Below the pieces are notes generated by a model. The model did no database searches, had not been told where the DNA came from, and saw only the letters and a program-made list of their open reading frames with translations. 64,000 nt of DNA. Source: Clostridium akagii DSM 12554 (GTDB taxonomy: Bacteria; Bacillota; Clostridia; Clostridiales; Clostridiaceae). Shown piece by piece: positions 18,636 through 27,773 of the stretch (position 1 is the first letter of the stretch; the number at the start of each line of letters is the position of its first letter). The position numbers and the translations under genes are program-made. The DNA is taken from the NCBI RefSeq assembly GCF_000686725.1, contig NZ_JMLK01000016.1:1-64000 (forward strand). Direction: 5' to 3'.

Positions 18636-19559
18636 TTATTTTCCCTCCCCTGTAAGCTTCATAAATACATCTTCAAGTGATTGTGCATCTTGTTTATCCA
18701 TGCCATAAACAGATATGCCTGCAGTTGTTAATGTTGTAATTATTTCAGGAACGCGCTCCTGGGTGGTCTCAACGTGTATTCCATCACTCATAACGCTACT
18801 ATTAATGTTTACATTTAAAAGAAGCGAAGCGGCCTTTTCATTATTATCAGTTTTTACTAATAAAATACTTTTGCCATCTGCTGCTGTCATATTAAGTATC
18901 TCATCAACTGTTTTCACTGTTATTATCTTTCCTTTGTTAATTATACATACACGGTCACAAATCTGCTGCATTTCACCTAGTATATGGCTGGAGATAAGAA
19001 CTGTAAGTCCAGTTTCTGTTGCAAGTTTTTTAAGCAGATTACGCATGTCTTTAATTCCAGCAGGATCAAGACCATTGGTAGGTTCATCAAGTATGAGTAA
19101 CTTTGGATTATGTAAAAGTGCTTGGCCAATACCTAGCCTCTGCTTCATTCCAAGAGAATATGTCTTTACTTTATCTTTTATTGCCTTTTCAAGATCCACA
19201 ATTTTCACAACTTCATTAATTCGTTCCTCACCTACACCTTTATACATTTTTGCAAATACTCTTAGGTTGTCTAGTCCGGACATATACTTGTACATATCTG
19301 GATTTTCAACAATGCAACCAATATTGCGCATTGCACCCTTAAAATCATCTTTTACTGAACATTGGTTTACAAATACATCACCTTCTGTTATTTTTGATAA
19401 ACCAACAATCATCTTAATAGTTGTTGACTTACCCGCGCCATTAGGTCCAAGAAAACCAAATATTTCTCCACTTTCAAGTTCCATGGAAATATCTGAAACA
19501 ATGGTACGCTTGCCAATTACTTTTTTTAAATCTTTAATTTTTAATACTGCATTAGCCAT
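18636..19559 (-). CDS. ABC transporter ATP-binding protein, BcrA/CcmA type
   Basis: A 307-residue nucleotide-binding subunit: Walker A FGFLGPNGAGKST (near 38), signature YSLGMKQRLGIGQAL (near 135), Walker B LLILDEPTNGLDP (near 158), switch His in SSHIL, and a C-terminal extension of about 80 residues as in drug-export ATPases. AAGGGGGACATATTT precedes the ATG. It is the first gene of a two-gene operon with the permease at 17645-18634, driven by the promoter at 19594-19622. The combination is typical of bacitracin- or lantibiotic-type resistance exporters, but the substrate cannot be read. Confidence 0.94.
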   Translation of the reverse strand: MANAVLKIKDLKKVIGKRTIVSDISMELESGEIFGFLGPNGAGKSTTIKMIVGLSKITEGDVFVNQCSVKDDFKGAMRNIGCIVENPDMYKYMSGLDNLRVFAKMYKGVGEERINEVVKIVDLEKAIKDKVKTYSLGMKQRLGIGQALLHNPKLLILDEPTNGLDPAGIKDMRNLLKKLATETGLTVLISSHILGEMQQICDRVCIINKGKIITVKTVDEILNMTAADGKSILLVKTDNNEKAASLLLNVNINSSVMSDGIHVETTQERVPEIITTLTTAGISVYGMDKQDAQSLEDVFMKLTGEGK

Positions 19560-19593
19560 AAATATGTCCCCCTTATAAATTGAGCCTAGTGCA

Positions 19594-19622
19594 ATTATAT
19601 ATGTTATAATTTATTATGTCAA
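19594..19622 (-). promoter_or_regulatory. Consensus sigma-A promoter of the ABC-2 transporter operon
   Basis: On the minus strand TTGACA (19622-19617) and TATAAT (19599-19594) are separated by 17 bases, giving a start near 19587 and a short leader to the ATG at 19559. Confidence 0.7.
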
Positions 19623-19668
19623 TACCTTAGTAGTACACTGTTATATTGAATGAGTATATTAAATATAT

Positions 19669-19697
19669 TTGACATTTATGTTTTAATTAGCTATTAT
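19669..19697 (+). promoter_or_regulatory. Sigma-A promoter of the membrane-anchored protein gene
   Basis: TTGACA (19669-19674), 17 bases, then TATTAT (19692-19697). The gene starts at 19753. The -10 lies inside the left arm of the inverted repeat at 19691-19724. Confidence 0.7.
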
Positions 19698-19724
19698 CCT
19701 ATTAAGTACTTACTAGGATAATAG
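19691..19724 (+). promoter_or_regulatory. 11-bp inverted repeat covering the -10 and start point, probable operator
   Basis: Perfect arms CTATTATCCTA and TAGGATAATAG are separated by 12 bases. The left arm contains the -10 hexamer; the right arm lies downstream of the start point near 19704. A dimeric repressor bound here would block polymerase. In RNA only the right arm and part of the loop would be present, so a transcribed hairpin is unlikely and a DNA site is the better reading. Confidence 0.6.
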
Positions 19725-19752
19725 TAAATATATTTAAAGGGGATTAAAAAAA

Positions 19753-21372
19753 ATGCAAAAAGTCAGAAAGATAGGTTTAAATATACTGTTGGCGGTTCTT
19801 CTTATAGCTTTTAGTTACAAGGTTTTACCTGTGATATCCCTAAGATTTGCAGCATTATGGATAATAGCAGCATTAATACTAGCACTTGTATCCATTAATG
19901 TAAGTGGTATAAACACCTTATTTAAACAAATAGTACTACCTTTACTTCCAATCATAATATTTGCACTAATTAGTTTATTCTCTACTCCAATGTTTAGGTC
20001 ATCAAGTTATAAATCGCTACTACCCAAAATAAGTACAGTAAGCTTTACTCAAAAAATTAATCCTATAGACCCTAAACAGTTACCTACCGTGAATGCTGCA
20101 GTTGCCTTGAATTTAGCTGATAAGGTGTTAGGTCAAGATGCAACTATAGGAAGCAAATCAGAACTTGGGGATTTAACACTACAAAGTGTTAATGGCAAAA
20201 TGTACTATGTAGCCCCTTTATTGCATAGTGGATTTATGAAGTGGCTATTAAATGATGGCACTCCAGGATATGTAATTGTATCAGCAACAGACCAGACAGA
20301 TGTTAGATTAGTTACCACTCTTAATGGTCAACCCTTGCACATTAAATACCAGACAAAAGCATTTTTTAATGATTATGTGTATAGGAAAGCCTACTACTCA
20401 GGTAATATGAGTAAAGGATTGACAGATGCTACATTTGAGATTGATAACAGTGGTAGACCGTTTTGGACAATATCTACTTACGATAAGACAATCGGAACCC
20501 AAGGCGCTAAAGTTACAGGGGTTGTAACTGTGGATGCTCAAACAGGAAATGTATCTAACTATAACATGACAGATATACCTAAATGGATAGATAGAGTACA
20601 ACCATATAATATAGTTGAAAATCATATAAATTCCTATGGTGACTATATTCATGGTTTTTTTAATTTTGACAATTCAGGTAAATTCTCAACTTCATCAGAC
20701 TTAACCTTGGTATATGATAAAGGTAATTGTTACTACTATTCTGGATTAACTTCCGTGGGTAAAGACACTGGAACTATAGGATTCATTCTAGTTAATTCTA
20801 GAACAGAACAACCTTTTGTATTTAATATGTCTGGCGCTAGTGAAAAATCTGCCGAGGCATCCGCAGAAGGTAAAGTACAAAATCTAGGCTATAAAGCATC
20901 TCCATCTGTATTAGTTAATGTAGACAGTATCCCAACTTACTTTACCACACTTAATGACAAAAATAATCTTACTAAGTTATATGCAATGGTTTCTGTAAAA
21001 GATTATAATGTAGTAGGTACAGGAGATACATTACAGGAATGTAAAAATAATTACTTGCAATACTTATCATCAAGTGGTGGTAGCTCAGGTGTAGGTAGCA
21101 CCGGAATTAGTAAATCTTTAACCGGAACAGTAGACAGAATAGGTTCATTTACAATTAATAGTACAACCTATTTTAACTTTACTCTTAAAGAAGCACCCGG
21201 CGTTATCTACACCGTAGCTTCAAATTTGGATGCCTCTGTACCTGTAACTGAACCAGGTGACAGTATTAGTATTAGTTATGTAGATATAGGTCAACCCAAT
21301 ATCACTGTTAACTCTTTCTCTAATACAAAATATGGAGTTTTGAGATCAACAATAAAAACTTCAAATAAATGA
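19753..21372 (+). CDS. Membrane-anchored protein with large extracytoplasmic part, function unknown
   Basis: A 539-residue protein with three hydrophobic segments at about residues 8-28, 31-52 and 57-82, then about 450 residues predicted outside the membrane. The extracytoplasmic part is rich in Tyr, Asn, Thr and beta-type stretches. A flexible Ser/Gly linker (SSSGGSSGVGSTG, near 440) separates a C-terminal domain of about 85 residues (GTVDRIGSFTINS...). I do not recognise a named family. AAAGGGGA precedes the ATG. It is a single gene with its own promoter and operator-like repeat, divergent from the ABC-2 operon and convergent with the SGNH hydrolase. An envelope role is likely; nothing more can be said. 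Confidence 0.75.
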   Translation: MQKVRKIGLNILLAVLLIAFSYKVLPVISLRFAALWIIAALILALVSINVSGINTLFKQIVLPLLPIIIFALISLFSTPMFRSSSYKSLLPKISTVSFTQKINPIDPKQLPTVNAAVALNLADKVLGQDATIGSKSELGDLTLQSVNGKMYYVAPLLHSGFMKWLLNDGTPGYVIVSATDQTDVRLVTTLNGQPLHIKYQTKAFFNDYVYRKAYYSGNMSKGLTDATFEIDNSGRPFWTISTYDKTIGTQGAKVTGVVTVDAQTGNVSNYNMTDIPKWIDRVQPYNIVENHINSYGDYIHGFFNFDNSGKFSTSSDLTLVYDKGNCYYYSGLTSVGKDTGTIGFILVNSRTEQPFVFNMSGASEKSAEASAEGKVQNLGYKASPSVLVNVDSIPTYFTTLNDKNNLTKLYAMVSVKDYNVVGTGDTLQECKNNYLQYLSSSGGSSGVGSTGISKSLTGTVDRIGSFTINSTTYFNFTLKEAPGVIYTVASNLDASVPVTEPGDSISISYVDIGQPNITVNSFSNTKYGVLRSTIKTSNK

Positions 21373-21454
21373 AAATTTCAGAATCAAATTAAATCCTATA
21401 ATTCTTACTTATGAAGGATATCATAATCCATATTATTTTCATATCACATATGAA

Positions 21455-22246
21455 CTATTTACTTGGATTGTTTAATTTATCAGCAATAACTTTTGATATT
21501 TTATCATATCCTGCTGCACTAGGGTGAAGATTATCAAAAGTATATTGCGATAGATTGTTTTCATTGATGCCACTATCATTAAATAAGTCGATTACCTGTA
21601 TTGATTTTTCACCACAGATTACCTTAATTGCTTCTACATACTGCTTAAGTTTAAACCCTGCCTTATTTGATTTTGGATAAACAGGTTGATTTGCAAATTT
21701 CCCTCTTTTTAAGGGAGTAAAAAAAACAATTTTGGCTTTAGGATTTAATATTGATATTTTATTAATAACATTTTTTATATTCCCATAAAATGTGTCTATA
21801 GTTTTATCATCGCTTATTTTCCCTAGTAATTTATTTTTACCATAATCATTAGTACCCCCAAATACAGTTACTAAATCCACATTTGCTAGGTTCTTTTTTG
21901 TTAACGTGCACGCCATAGATCCAAGTTGTTCGCCATAAACCGCATCAGTAGTAACTGTATGGATTTTACACAGATTTGCCACTATGCTCTGATATTTATT
22001 ATAATGTGTAATACTATCACCAACTGCTAACCAATTTCTATTTTCGTATGGAAATTTAAGTTTCTCTATTTTTTCGTCTTTATTTTCTTTAACTTCTATT
22101 TGTCTATTAACTATTTTTGCTTTATATGCATTTACCTTGTCAATTTTATTATCCTTATAAAAACCAATGGTTAGTACCCCTATTGTTAATATAATTAAAA
22201 AATTTATTAAAATATTTATTTTATAACTTTTATATCTTCCTAACAT
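21455..22246 (-). CDS. SGNH/GDSL-type hydrolase with N-terminal membrane anchor
   Basis: A 263-residue protein with an uncleaved-looking signal anchor at about residues 10-30. The catalytic part has SGNH blocks: block I WLAVGDSITH (nucleophile Ser near 83), block III FGGTNDYG (near 130) and block V DNLHPSAAGY with Asp and His near 245. Enzymes of this fold hydrolyse esters, often acyl or acetyl groups on carbohydrates or lipids at the cell surface. The start is ATG at 22246, since TTGGGGGA lies seven bases upstream; the longer frame to 22279 has no site. It stands alone, in the opposite direction to the gene before it. Confidence 0.88.
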   Translation of the reverse strand: MLGRYKSYKINILINFLIILTIGVLTIGFYKDNKIDKVNAYKAKIVNRQIEVKENKDEKIEKLKFPYENRNWLAVGDSITHYNKYQSIVANLCKIHTVTTDAVYGEQLGSMACTLTKKNLANVDLVTVFGGTNDYGKNKLLGKISDDKTIDTFYGNIKNVINKISILNPKAKIVFFTPLKRGKFANQPVYPKSNKAGFKLKQYVEAIKVICGEKSIQVIDLFNDSGINENNLSQYTFDNLHPSAAGYDKISKVIADKLNNPSK

Positions 22247-22343
22247 TTTTTTCCCCCAATATACTGTAACAATACTCACTATATTAGCATAAAATCAAAT
22301 AACCTTGTATAAAAATATATAAAATAGAAGTTTCAATAACTAT

Positions 22344-22377
22344 AAAATGAACTAGGGTTTTCCCCCTAGTTCATTTT
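22344..22377. terminator. Rho-independent terminator after the glycosyltransferase gene
   Basis: Perfect arms of 14 bp (AAAATGAACTAGGG / CCCTAGTTCATTTT) with a six-base loop and flanking A and T runs. It lies 84 bases past the end of the gene at 22461-23675 (-) and also insulates the SGNH gene. Confidence 0.8.
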
Positions 22378-22460
22378 ACTGATTACTAGATTTTGCCTGG
22401 CTACCAATTTTTTCATTACATTAACCTTTGAGTATCCGGAGCATTTTTCGTAAAAATACT

Positions 22461-23675
22461 CTAAATTGAAATATCCATTTCTTGTTTCATTTTAAAAATC
22501 TCTTCAACTGCTTTTTTATAACCACCCGTTTGCTTAAAAGAATCACTTATTTTTTTAATGTTTTCAAGATAGCTTGGATTAGATAAAACTTTTTCCACAG
22601 AACTTTTTAGAATTTCTTCAGTTAGCTTGTCTTTATCAAGTGAAATGGCCGCTCCAAGATCTTCTGCTCTTCCAGCCATATATGGTTGATCTGCCCCTAT
22701 AGGTATGGCCACAAAAGGTATATTATTATACAATAAATCATTTGTACTATTCATTCCAGCATGTGTTATAGCAACATCTGTATACTTTAGAATTTCAGAT
22801 TGTGGTACATAATTCCTAACAATAAAGTTATCTGGTATATCAAATGATGATAAATCCACGTTATATGCGGCCATAACTACAACCATTCCATTATTCCCAA
22901 AACTTTTGAAGAATATATCATAAAAATCACTATTAGTATTATTAAAAACTGTACCTAGTGAAATGTACATAACCTTTTTCCCTTGTAATTTTTCAAAGGG
23001 AAAATCCAAATTTTCCTCCCTATCGTATATTGGTGGTCCAATAAATATAAAGCTGTTATCATAATATTCTGGATGTGAAACAAAATAATTAGAGGTGTAT
23101 GCAATATTAATATTTCCTTTACTATAAAACATATCAATAATTTCAGGCATTTTTATTCTGTATTTATTTTCTAGTTTACTCCCTATCTTTTTATAAATAT
23201 CAATAACTTGATTATTTAATATTTGTTCTTTTGATATAGATAATGAGTTCAGCGATATAATTTCTTTTGGTGTGGCAAATACTGCAAATGAAGAAACAGA
23301 TGGAAGTTTTAATATTTGAGCAATCATATTCCCATATGGAAAATTAGCGCTGTGTATTAGGTAATCAAATTTCTTATCTTTGATCTTATCCAAAATTCCT
23401 TGTATAACTACTTCGCTTAAATTAAGAGTTTTAATCATGAAAGCAATATAATCATTAATATTATTTTTCTTATGATTATTATGGTCCATTTTGAACAAAT
23501 CATTTTCTTCTCCATAGCTCATAAAAGTAGCACCAGTTTTTTCAATTTTGTCCTTAAATTCATCTGTACAAAAGTAAGTTACATTTTCTCCCTGTTTAAC
23601 TAATTCATCTACCAGTCCTAGAGTTGGATTAACATGACCATGGGCTGGAACATTTAAAAAAAGCACATTTGACAT
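22461..23675 (-). CDS. MGT-family (GT1) glycosyltransferase
   Basis: A 404-residue GT-B enzyme of the macrolide glycosyltransferase/YjiC type. The N-terminal Rossmann half starts with VLFLNVPAHGHVNPTLG, where the His (near 13) is the usual catalytic base. The C-terminal half has the nucleotide-sugar motif from ITHAGMNSTNDLLYNN to IPIGADQPYMAGR (about 310-345). It transfers a sugar, usually from UDP-glucose, to small hydrophobic acceptors such as macrolides and flavonoids. It is monocistronic with a terminator 84 bases downstream. Relatives inactivate macrolides or decorate natural products, so self-protection or tailoring for the nearby PKS/NRPS product is possible but not shown by the context. 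Confidence 0.9.
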   Translation of the reverse strand: MSNVLFLNVPAHGHVNPTLGLVDELVKQGENVTYFCTDEFKDKIEKTGATFMSYGEENDLFKMDHNNHKKNNINDYIAFMIKTLNLSEVVIQGILDKIKDKKFDYLIHSANFPYGNMIAQILKLPSVSSFAVFATPKEIISLNSLSISKEQILNNQVIDIYKKIGSKLENKYRIKMPEIIDMFYSKGNINIAYTSNYFVSHPEYYDNSFIFIGPPIYDREENLDFPFEKLQGKKVMYISLGTVFNNTNSDFYDIFFKSFGNNGMVVVMAAYNVDLSSFDIPDNFIVRNYVPQSEILKYTDVAITHAGMNSTNDLLYNNIPFVAIPIGADQPYMAGRAEDLGAAISLDKDKLTEEILKSSVEKVLSNPSYLENIKKISDSFKQTGGYKKAVEEIFKMKQEMDISI

Positions 23676-23757
23676 ATCATCACATCCTAATATTATTTGT
23701 ATACATATATTTTACTATAATGTTGCATATTGTCAATAGATTGCAAAAATGTAAATA

Positions 23758-23829
23758 AAAAAACTCTAGCAATAATTTATTTCATTCCATGATGATCCGC
23801 GGAATGAAATAAACTGCTAGAGTTTTTTT
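23758..23829. terminator. Long bidirectional rho-independent terminator
   Basis: Two nested stems, AACTCTAGCA / TGCTAGAGTT and TTTATTTCATTCC / GGAATGAAATAAA, with a run of A on the left and seven T on the right. It ends transcription of 23849-24214 (-) and shields the glycosyltransferase promoter. Confidence 0.85.
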
Positions 23830-23848
23830 AAAATCATATTAAGATTGT

Positions 23849-24214
23849 TTATTCTTTTTTATTAGAAATAGTTTTTCCAATTTCTTTTGATAATGCTGAG
23901 ATTAATTGTTTAGAATCATCCTTAGTTATACCATGATTTAATTCTATAGATTTAATTTCTTTATCGTATTTCTCAGCCTTTTCTGCATCATTTTCATCCT
24001 CAGCAACTTCTCTTTTATCTATTAAATCAAATAAATCAACTAAGTAATTATTTTCAATTAGTTCTTCATAAGCTTGAGATCCTAAATTAGAAGATCCAGG
24101 AAGTCTATCGATTACATTTGCTAGAAGCACTAAATCATGTTTAACTCCACCTGTTTTCTCTAAAAATCTCTGAACTGCTATAGTTATTTTCTGCTTGGTT
24201 GTCTTATCTTTCAT
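23849..24214 (-). CDS. Small charged hypothetical protein
   Basis: A 121-residue soluble, charged, mostly helical protein. An N-terminal segment (QKITIAVQRFLEKTGG) is followed by a Lys/Glu-rich C-terminal half. I do not recognise a family. The start is ATG at 24214 because GGGGAGTG lies four bases upstream; the upstream in-frame ATG at 24244 lacks a site. It stands between two terminators and so is transcribed alone. Confidence 0.7.
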   Translation of the reverse strand: MKDKTTKQKITIAVQRFLEKTGGVKHDLVLLANVIDRLPGSSNLGSQAYEELIENNYLVDLFDLIDKREVAEDENDAEKAEKYDKEIKSIELNHGITKDDSKQLISALSKEIGKTISNKKE

Positions 24215-24372
24215 TTGACACTCCCCTTTTATATAATTAGTCATTTGCTTAGAATTCCTGTTAATTAAATGAAATTTTTACTGAAAAGATCATTATTTTA
24301 AAATATACAATACATAGAGTTTATCATATATTTTAATATATACCTACTCTTCTTTATTTATTCTACTTGAAA

Positions 24373-24422
24373 AATGAGGATGTAAGAAGATTTATTTATA
24401 CAAATTTTCTTACATCCTCATT
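24373..24422 (-). terminator. Rho-independent terminator closing chemosensory operon B
   Basis: Perfect 16-bp arms (AATGAGGATGTAAGAA / TTCTTACATCCTCATT) around an 18-base loop, followed on the minus strand by TTTTTC. It begins 39 bases after the stop of the last receptor gene at 24461. Confidence 0.8.
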
Positions 24423-24460
24423 ATATTCATTTTTCTCCTAATGCAGAAAAGTCCTAATCT

Positions 24461-26830
24461 TTAGTATTTGCCAAATTCATTATTACCCAAAGATATTTTG
24501 GGTTTATTTTTAGTTAGTGCGATTTCAGTACGGGATGAAAATTTATTATTTAATCTATTTGTACTTTTCTCCGATACTATACCATTATTTAATAAAGTTG
24601 TATCTCTTTTTAGTATAAATTTTCCTACCATACTTTTTAGCATTGATGCTTGACCTGATAGTTCTTCGCTGGCTGCTGCACTTTGCTCTGCAGTTGCGGA
24701 ATTAGTTTGCACCACATCTGAAACTTGCTCTATCCCCTTATTTATTTGATATATGGCAGTTGCTTGTTCATTTGAAGCAGATGCTATTTCTCCAACTAAA
24801 GTTGCGGCTTTAGTTACACCTACCACTATTCCGTTTAGAGATTCTGCAGTATTATTAGCAATTTTTGTTCCGAATTCTACCTTTTTAATTGATCCTTCAA
24901 TTAATTCCGTTGTTTCCTTTGCAGCACTAGTACTTCTTGCTGCAAGATTTCTTACTTCTTCTGCAACTACTGCAAATCCTTTCCCATGTTGCCCTGCTCT
25001 CGCCGCTTCTACCGCAGCATTTAATGCTAGCATATTGGTTTGGAAAGCAATATCATCAATAACCTTAATTATTTTTGAAATATTTGATGATGACTGATTT
25101 ATTTCCTCCATGGATTTAAGCATATCTTTCATATGTGAATTTCCAAGTGTTGCTCCTTCTTTGGCACTAAGTGCAAGCTCATTTGCCTGTCCTGCATTAA
25201 CTGCATTCTGTTTAGTTTGAGCTGCTACTTCTGTTATGGATGAAGTTAATTCTTCTATAGAACTTGCTTGTTCTGTAGTTCCTTGAGATAGTGCTTGGCT
25301 ACCATCTGACACTTGATTTGAACCAGATAGAACTTGATCTGATGCATCAGCAATGCTACCTAACACTTCATTAAAAGCTTCTAAAGTATGGTTTATTGAC
25401 TCTTTTATAATGCCATAACTACCTTGGTAATCTCCATCCATACTTATAGTTAAATTTCCCTCCGCCATTGCCTTTAATACTTCTAGAGTTTCATTTATTG
25501 GTCCTTCTATAGCATCAAGTGTATTATTAAATCCTTCTAACACCTCTCGATATCCTCCCTGGAATTTTGATATATCACTTCTAACCTTAAGGTTACCTTC
25601 TACAGCATAATCTGCTATTGTATTAGCCTCTTTTACTAGATTTTCTATTGTTGTCATCATAACTATCATTGAAGGCATTAACTCGTCATTTTCAGACCTT
25701 TTTCCAATGGTAATAAGTCCCTGAATCCCACTTATATCCCCAACTGATATTTCAATAAGCAATTTTACTACAGCTGAAATTCTTGCATGAACAGAATTTA
25801 TGTCTTCCGCAAAGTCCTTCATATTCCCTTTGTATGTTCCTGTCATTGTAAGAGAAAGATCATTTAAAGCCATTTTAGACAGCACTTTCCTTGATTCATT
25901 TATTGGTGCTGTAATGGCATCAATAGTATTATTTACACCCTCAACTATTTTCTTATAATCTCCATAGTGTTTACTTGCATCAGCACGTATATCCAGCTTT
26001 CCATTTTCAGCAGCTTCAACTAACATATCTGTATCCTTTACTAGGTTTTTAAGTGAAAAAATTATCTTTTCAAAATCTTTTCCTAAATCCCCCACCTCAT
26101 CTTTAGTATTAAAAGATAACTTTACATTAAGGTTTCCCGCAGCTATACTTTTTGATGCCTCAACAAGTTCTTTTATTGGTTTTCCAATAATTCTTGAAAT
26201 CACAATTTCCAAAATTATTGCGATAATTATGGCCAATAAAATAACCAGTACTATTATAATCACATCTCTAGTGCCTTCAGCCTTATTATCTGCTTGACGC
26301 TGAGCTGCCTCATCAATACTTATTTGAAATGCCTTAGTAATACTTGCATCAAGTTTGCTAGTTAAAATTGATGCATCCCCATTCATTAGCGCTATAGCAT
26401 CATCAATTTTATTTGAATTTATTAGTCCTCTTATTTGATCTTTGTCATTATCATATTTTTCAATGTATTCTTGCATTATTTTAAGATTGGCTATTTCTTC
26501 TGGTGATGAAGCACCTTTAGAATAGTTTTGTACGTTGTCTTTTAAATCTTTATATAATGTGTCAACTTCATTGCTTAATTTAGCCCTATCTTCTGTGTTT
26601 TTACTAAGGATCATATCTCTTAGTTTGACCCTCACAGTTAAAAAGTCAGTTTCAATTTTTGATGCTGGTTTAAGTGGCACCAAATTTTCTTCATATAGTT
26701 GTGTACCTCGGCTAATAATTCCATTTGTGTTTACAATAGCCACAATTCCAACTACACCACTTAACAAGGCTACCATAATAAATCCAATTAAAAGTTTGGT
26801 AGATATTTTTAAATTTCTATAAGATTTCAT
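24461..26830 (-). CDS. Chemoreceptor, four-helix sensor with poly-HAMP chain and FGKY tail
   Basis: A 789-residue methyl-accepting protein and the last gene of operon B. It has a membrane span at about residues 12-32, a four-helix-bundle-type extracytoplasmic sensor (about 33-190), a second span (about 190-212) and a membrane-proximal HAMP. About five more HAMP-like units follow, to near 520 (each with a short GDL/GNL turn and a GDYKKI or GGYREV helix). The signalling domain is at about 525-735, with tip [21 protein letters not shown] Lys-rich flexible tail ends in ISLGNNEFGKY. The signalling part is nearly identical to the other four receptors here; the sensor is close to that of 42519-45008. 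AGGGGGA precedes the ATG. Confidence 0.95.
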   Translation of the reverse strand: MKSYRNLKISTKLLIGFIMVALLSGVVGIVAIVNTNGIISRGTQLYEENLVPLKPASKIETDFLTVRVKLRDMILSKNTEDRAKLSNEVDTLYKDLKDNVQNYSKGASSPEEIANLKIMQEYIEKYDNDKDQIRGLINSNKIDDAIALMNGDASILTSKLDASITKAFQISIDEAAQRQADNKAEGTRDVIIIVLVILLAIIIAIILEIVISRIIGKPIKELVEASKSIAAGNLNVKLSFNTKDEVGDLGKDFEKIIFSLKNLVKDTDMLVEAAENGKLDIRADASKHYGDYKKIVEGVNNTIDAITAPINESRKVLSKMALNDLSLTMTGTYKGNMKDFAEDINSVHARISAVVKLLIEISVGDISGIQGLITIGKRSENDELMPSMIVMMTTIENLVKEANTIADYAVEGNLKVRSDISKFQGGYREVLEGFNNTLDAIEGPINETLEVLKAMAEGNLTISMDGDYQGSYGIIKESINHTLEAFNEVLGSIADASDQVLSGSNQVSDGSQALSQGTTEQASSIEELTSSITEVAAQTKQNAVNAGQANELALSAKEGATLGNSHMKDMLKSMEEINQSSSNISKIIKVIDDIAFQTNMLALNAAVEAARAGQHGKGFAVVAEEVRNLAARSTSAAKETTELIEGSIKKVEFGTKIANNTAESLNGIVVGVTKAATLVGEIASASNEQATAIYQINKGIEQVSDVVQTNSATAEQSAAASEELSGQASMLKSMVGKFILKRDTTLLNNGIVSEKSTNRLNNKFSSRTEIALTKNKPKISLGNNEFGKY

Positions 26831-26884
26831 TTAATATTCCCCCTTTATTCTCTATCGCCATGATTTCCCCTAATTTTTCTTTGT

Positions 26885-27697
26885 CTATTCTTTCCTGTAA
26901 ACTGCAGGCATAATGTATTTATATTTAGTCTCGTTTTTATTTATTGACTCAGAATGACCTATAAAAAGATAACCGCCTGTTTCAGTCATGTCATAAAATT
27001 TATTAATCAGCTCCATCTTTGTTTTAGGCTCAAAATATATCATCACATTTCTACAGAATATAACATGAAACTTTTTTTTAAAAGGAAATATTCCAGTCAT
27101 TAAATTAAAATCCCTGTATATTATTTCATTTCTTATTTCCTCACAAATTTGATATTTTCCATCTTTAATCTTATTAAAATATTTTAGCGTCCAATATTTA
27201 GGTATAATATTTACCGCTTCTTCGGTATAAATTCCATTTTTAGCTTGTTCTAATACTTTTTCGGATATATCAGTAGCCAATATTTTTGTATTCCAAATAG
27301 ATTTTTCGTTTTCAAAATAATCTGCAATTATCATAGAAAGAGTGTAGGGCTCCTCTCCACTAGAACATCCTGCACTCCAAATCCTTAAATCATTATTTTT
27401 AGAGCTAGATGCTAAATATGGAAGCACCTTATCCCCAAAATATTTAAAATGTTCTGCTTCTCTCATAAAATAGGTATGATTGGTAGTAAGCCTGTTTATA
27501 AGTATATTGATTTCATTCCCCGAAGCATTTTTAAAAACAAATTTCAGATAATCCGAAAAATTAGTGAAACCCATTTCTGTAACCATGTTGGCAAGTCTAC
27601 CCTCAATAAGAAGCCTTTTTGCAATAAGATTTATTCCATAATTTGCTTTCATATATGTAGTTAGTTCTCTAAATTCACTGTCTTTTAGTGTTATCAT
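26885..27697 (-). CDS. cheR: CheR-type receptor methyltransferase (operon B)
   Basis: A 270-residue S-adenosylmethionine-dependent enzyme that methylates glutamates on chemoreceptors. An N-terminal helical domain precedes the Rossmann part with WSAGCSSGEEPYTLAM-type motif (near 110), ILATDIS (near 140) and FCRNVMIYFE (near 220). The start is ATG at 27697, preceded by AAAGGTGA; this gives the same length as the operon A paralogue at 41630-42442. It lies between two receptor genes. All five receptors end in an aromatic-x-x-aromatic tail that could tether this enzyme. Confidence 0.95.
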   Translation of the reverse strand: MITLKDSEFRELTTYMKANYGINLIAKRLLIEGRLANMVTEMGFTNFSDYLKFVFKNASGNEINILINRLTTNHTYFMREAEHFKYFGDKVLPYLASSSKNNDLRIWSAGCSSGEEPYTLSMIIADYFENEKSIWNTKILATDISEKVLEQAKNGIYTEEAVNIIPKYWTLKYFNKIKDGKYQICEEIRNEIIYRDFNLMTGIFPFKKKFHVIFCRNVMIYFEPKTKMELINKFYDMTETGGYLFIGHSESINKNETKYKYIMPAVYRKE

Positions 27698-27773
27698 CTC
27701 TTCACCTTTAATTCTCATATAAGAACATGAGTCTTAGTAAAATAACTGCTCATGTTCTACTATGAATTTTTTC

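Noticed and set aside
18715-19578. 287-residue plus-strand frame opposite the ABC ATPase gene
   Set aside because: Long but antisense to a protein with all ABC motifs; no ribosome binding site and no recognisable domain.
23676-23757. Promoter TTGACA upstream of the glycosyltransferase gene
   Set aside because: A good -35 is present on the minus strand near 23735, but at 17 bases only AAAATA is found as -10, so I did not annotate it.
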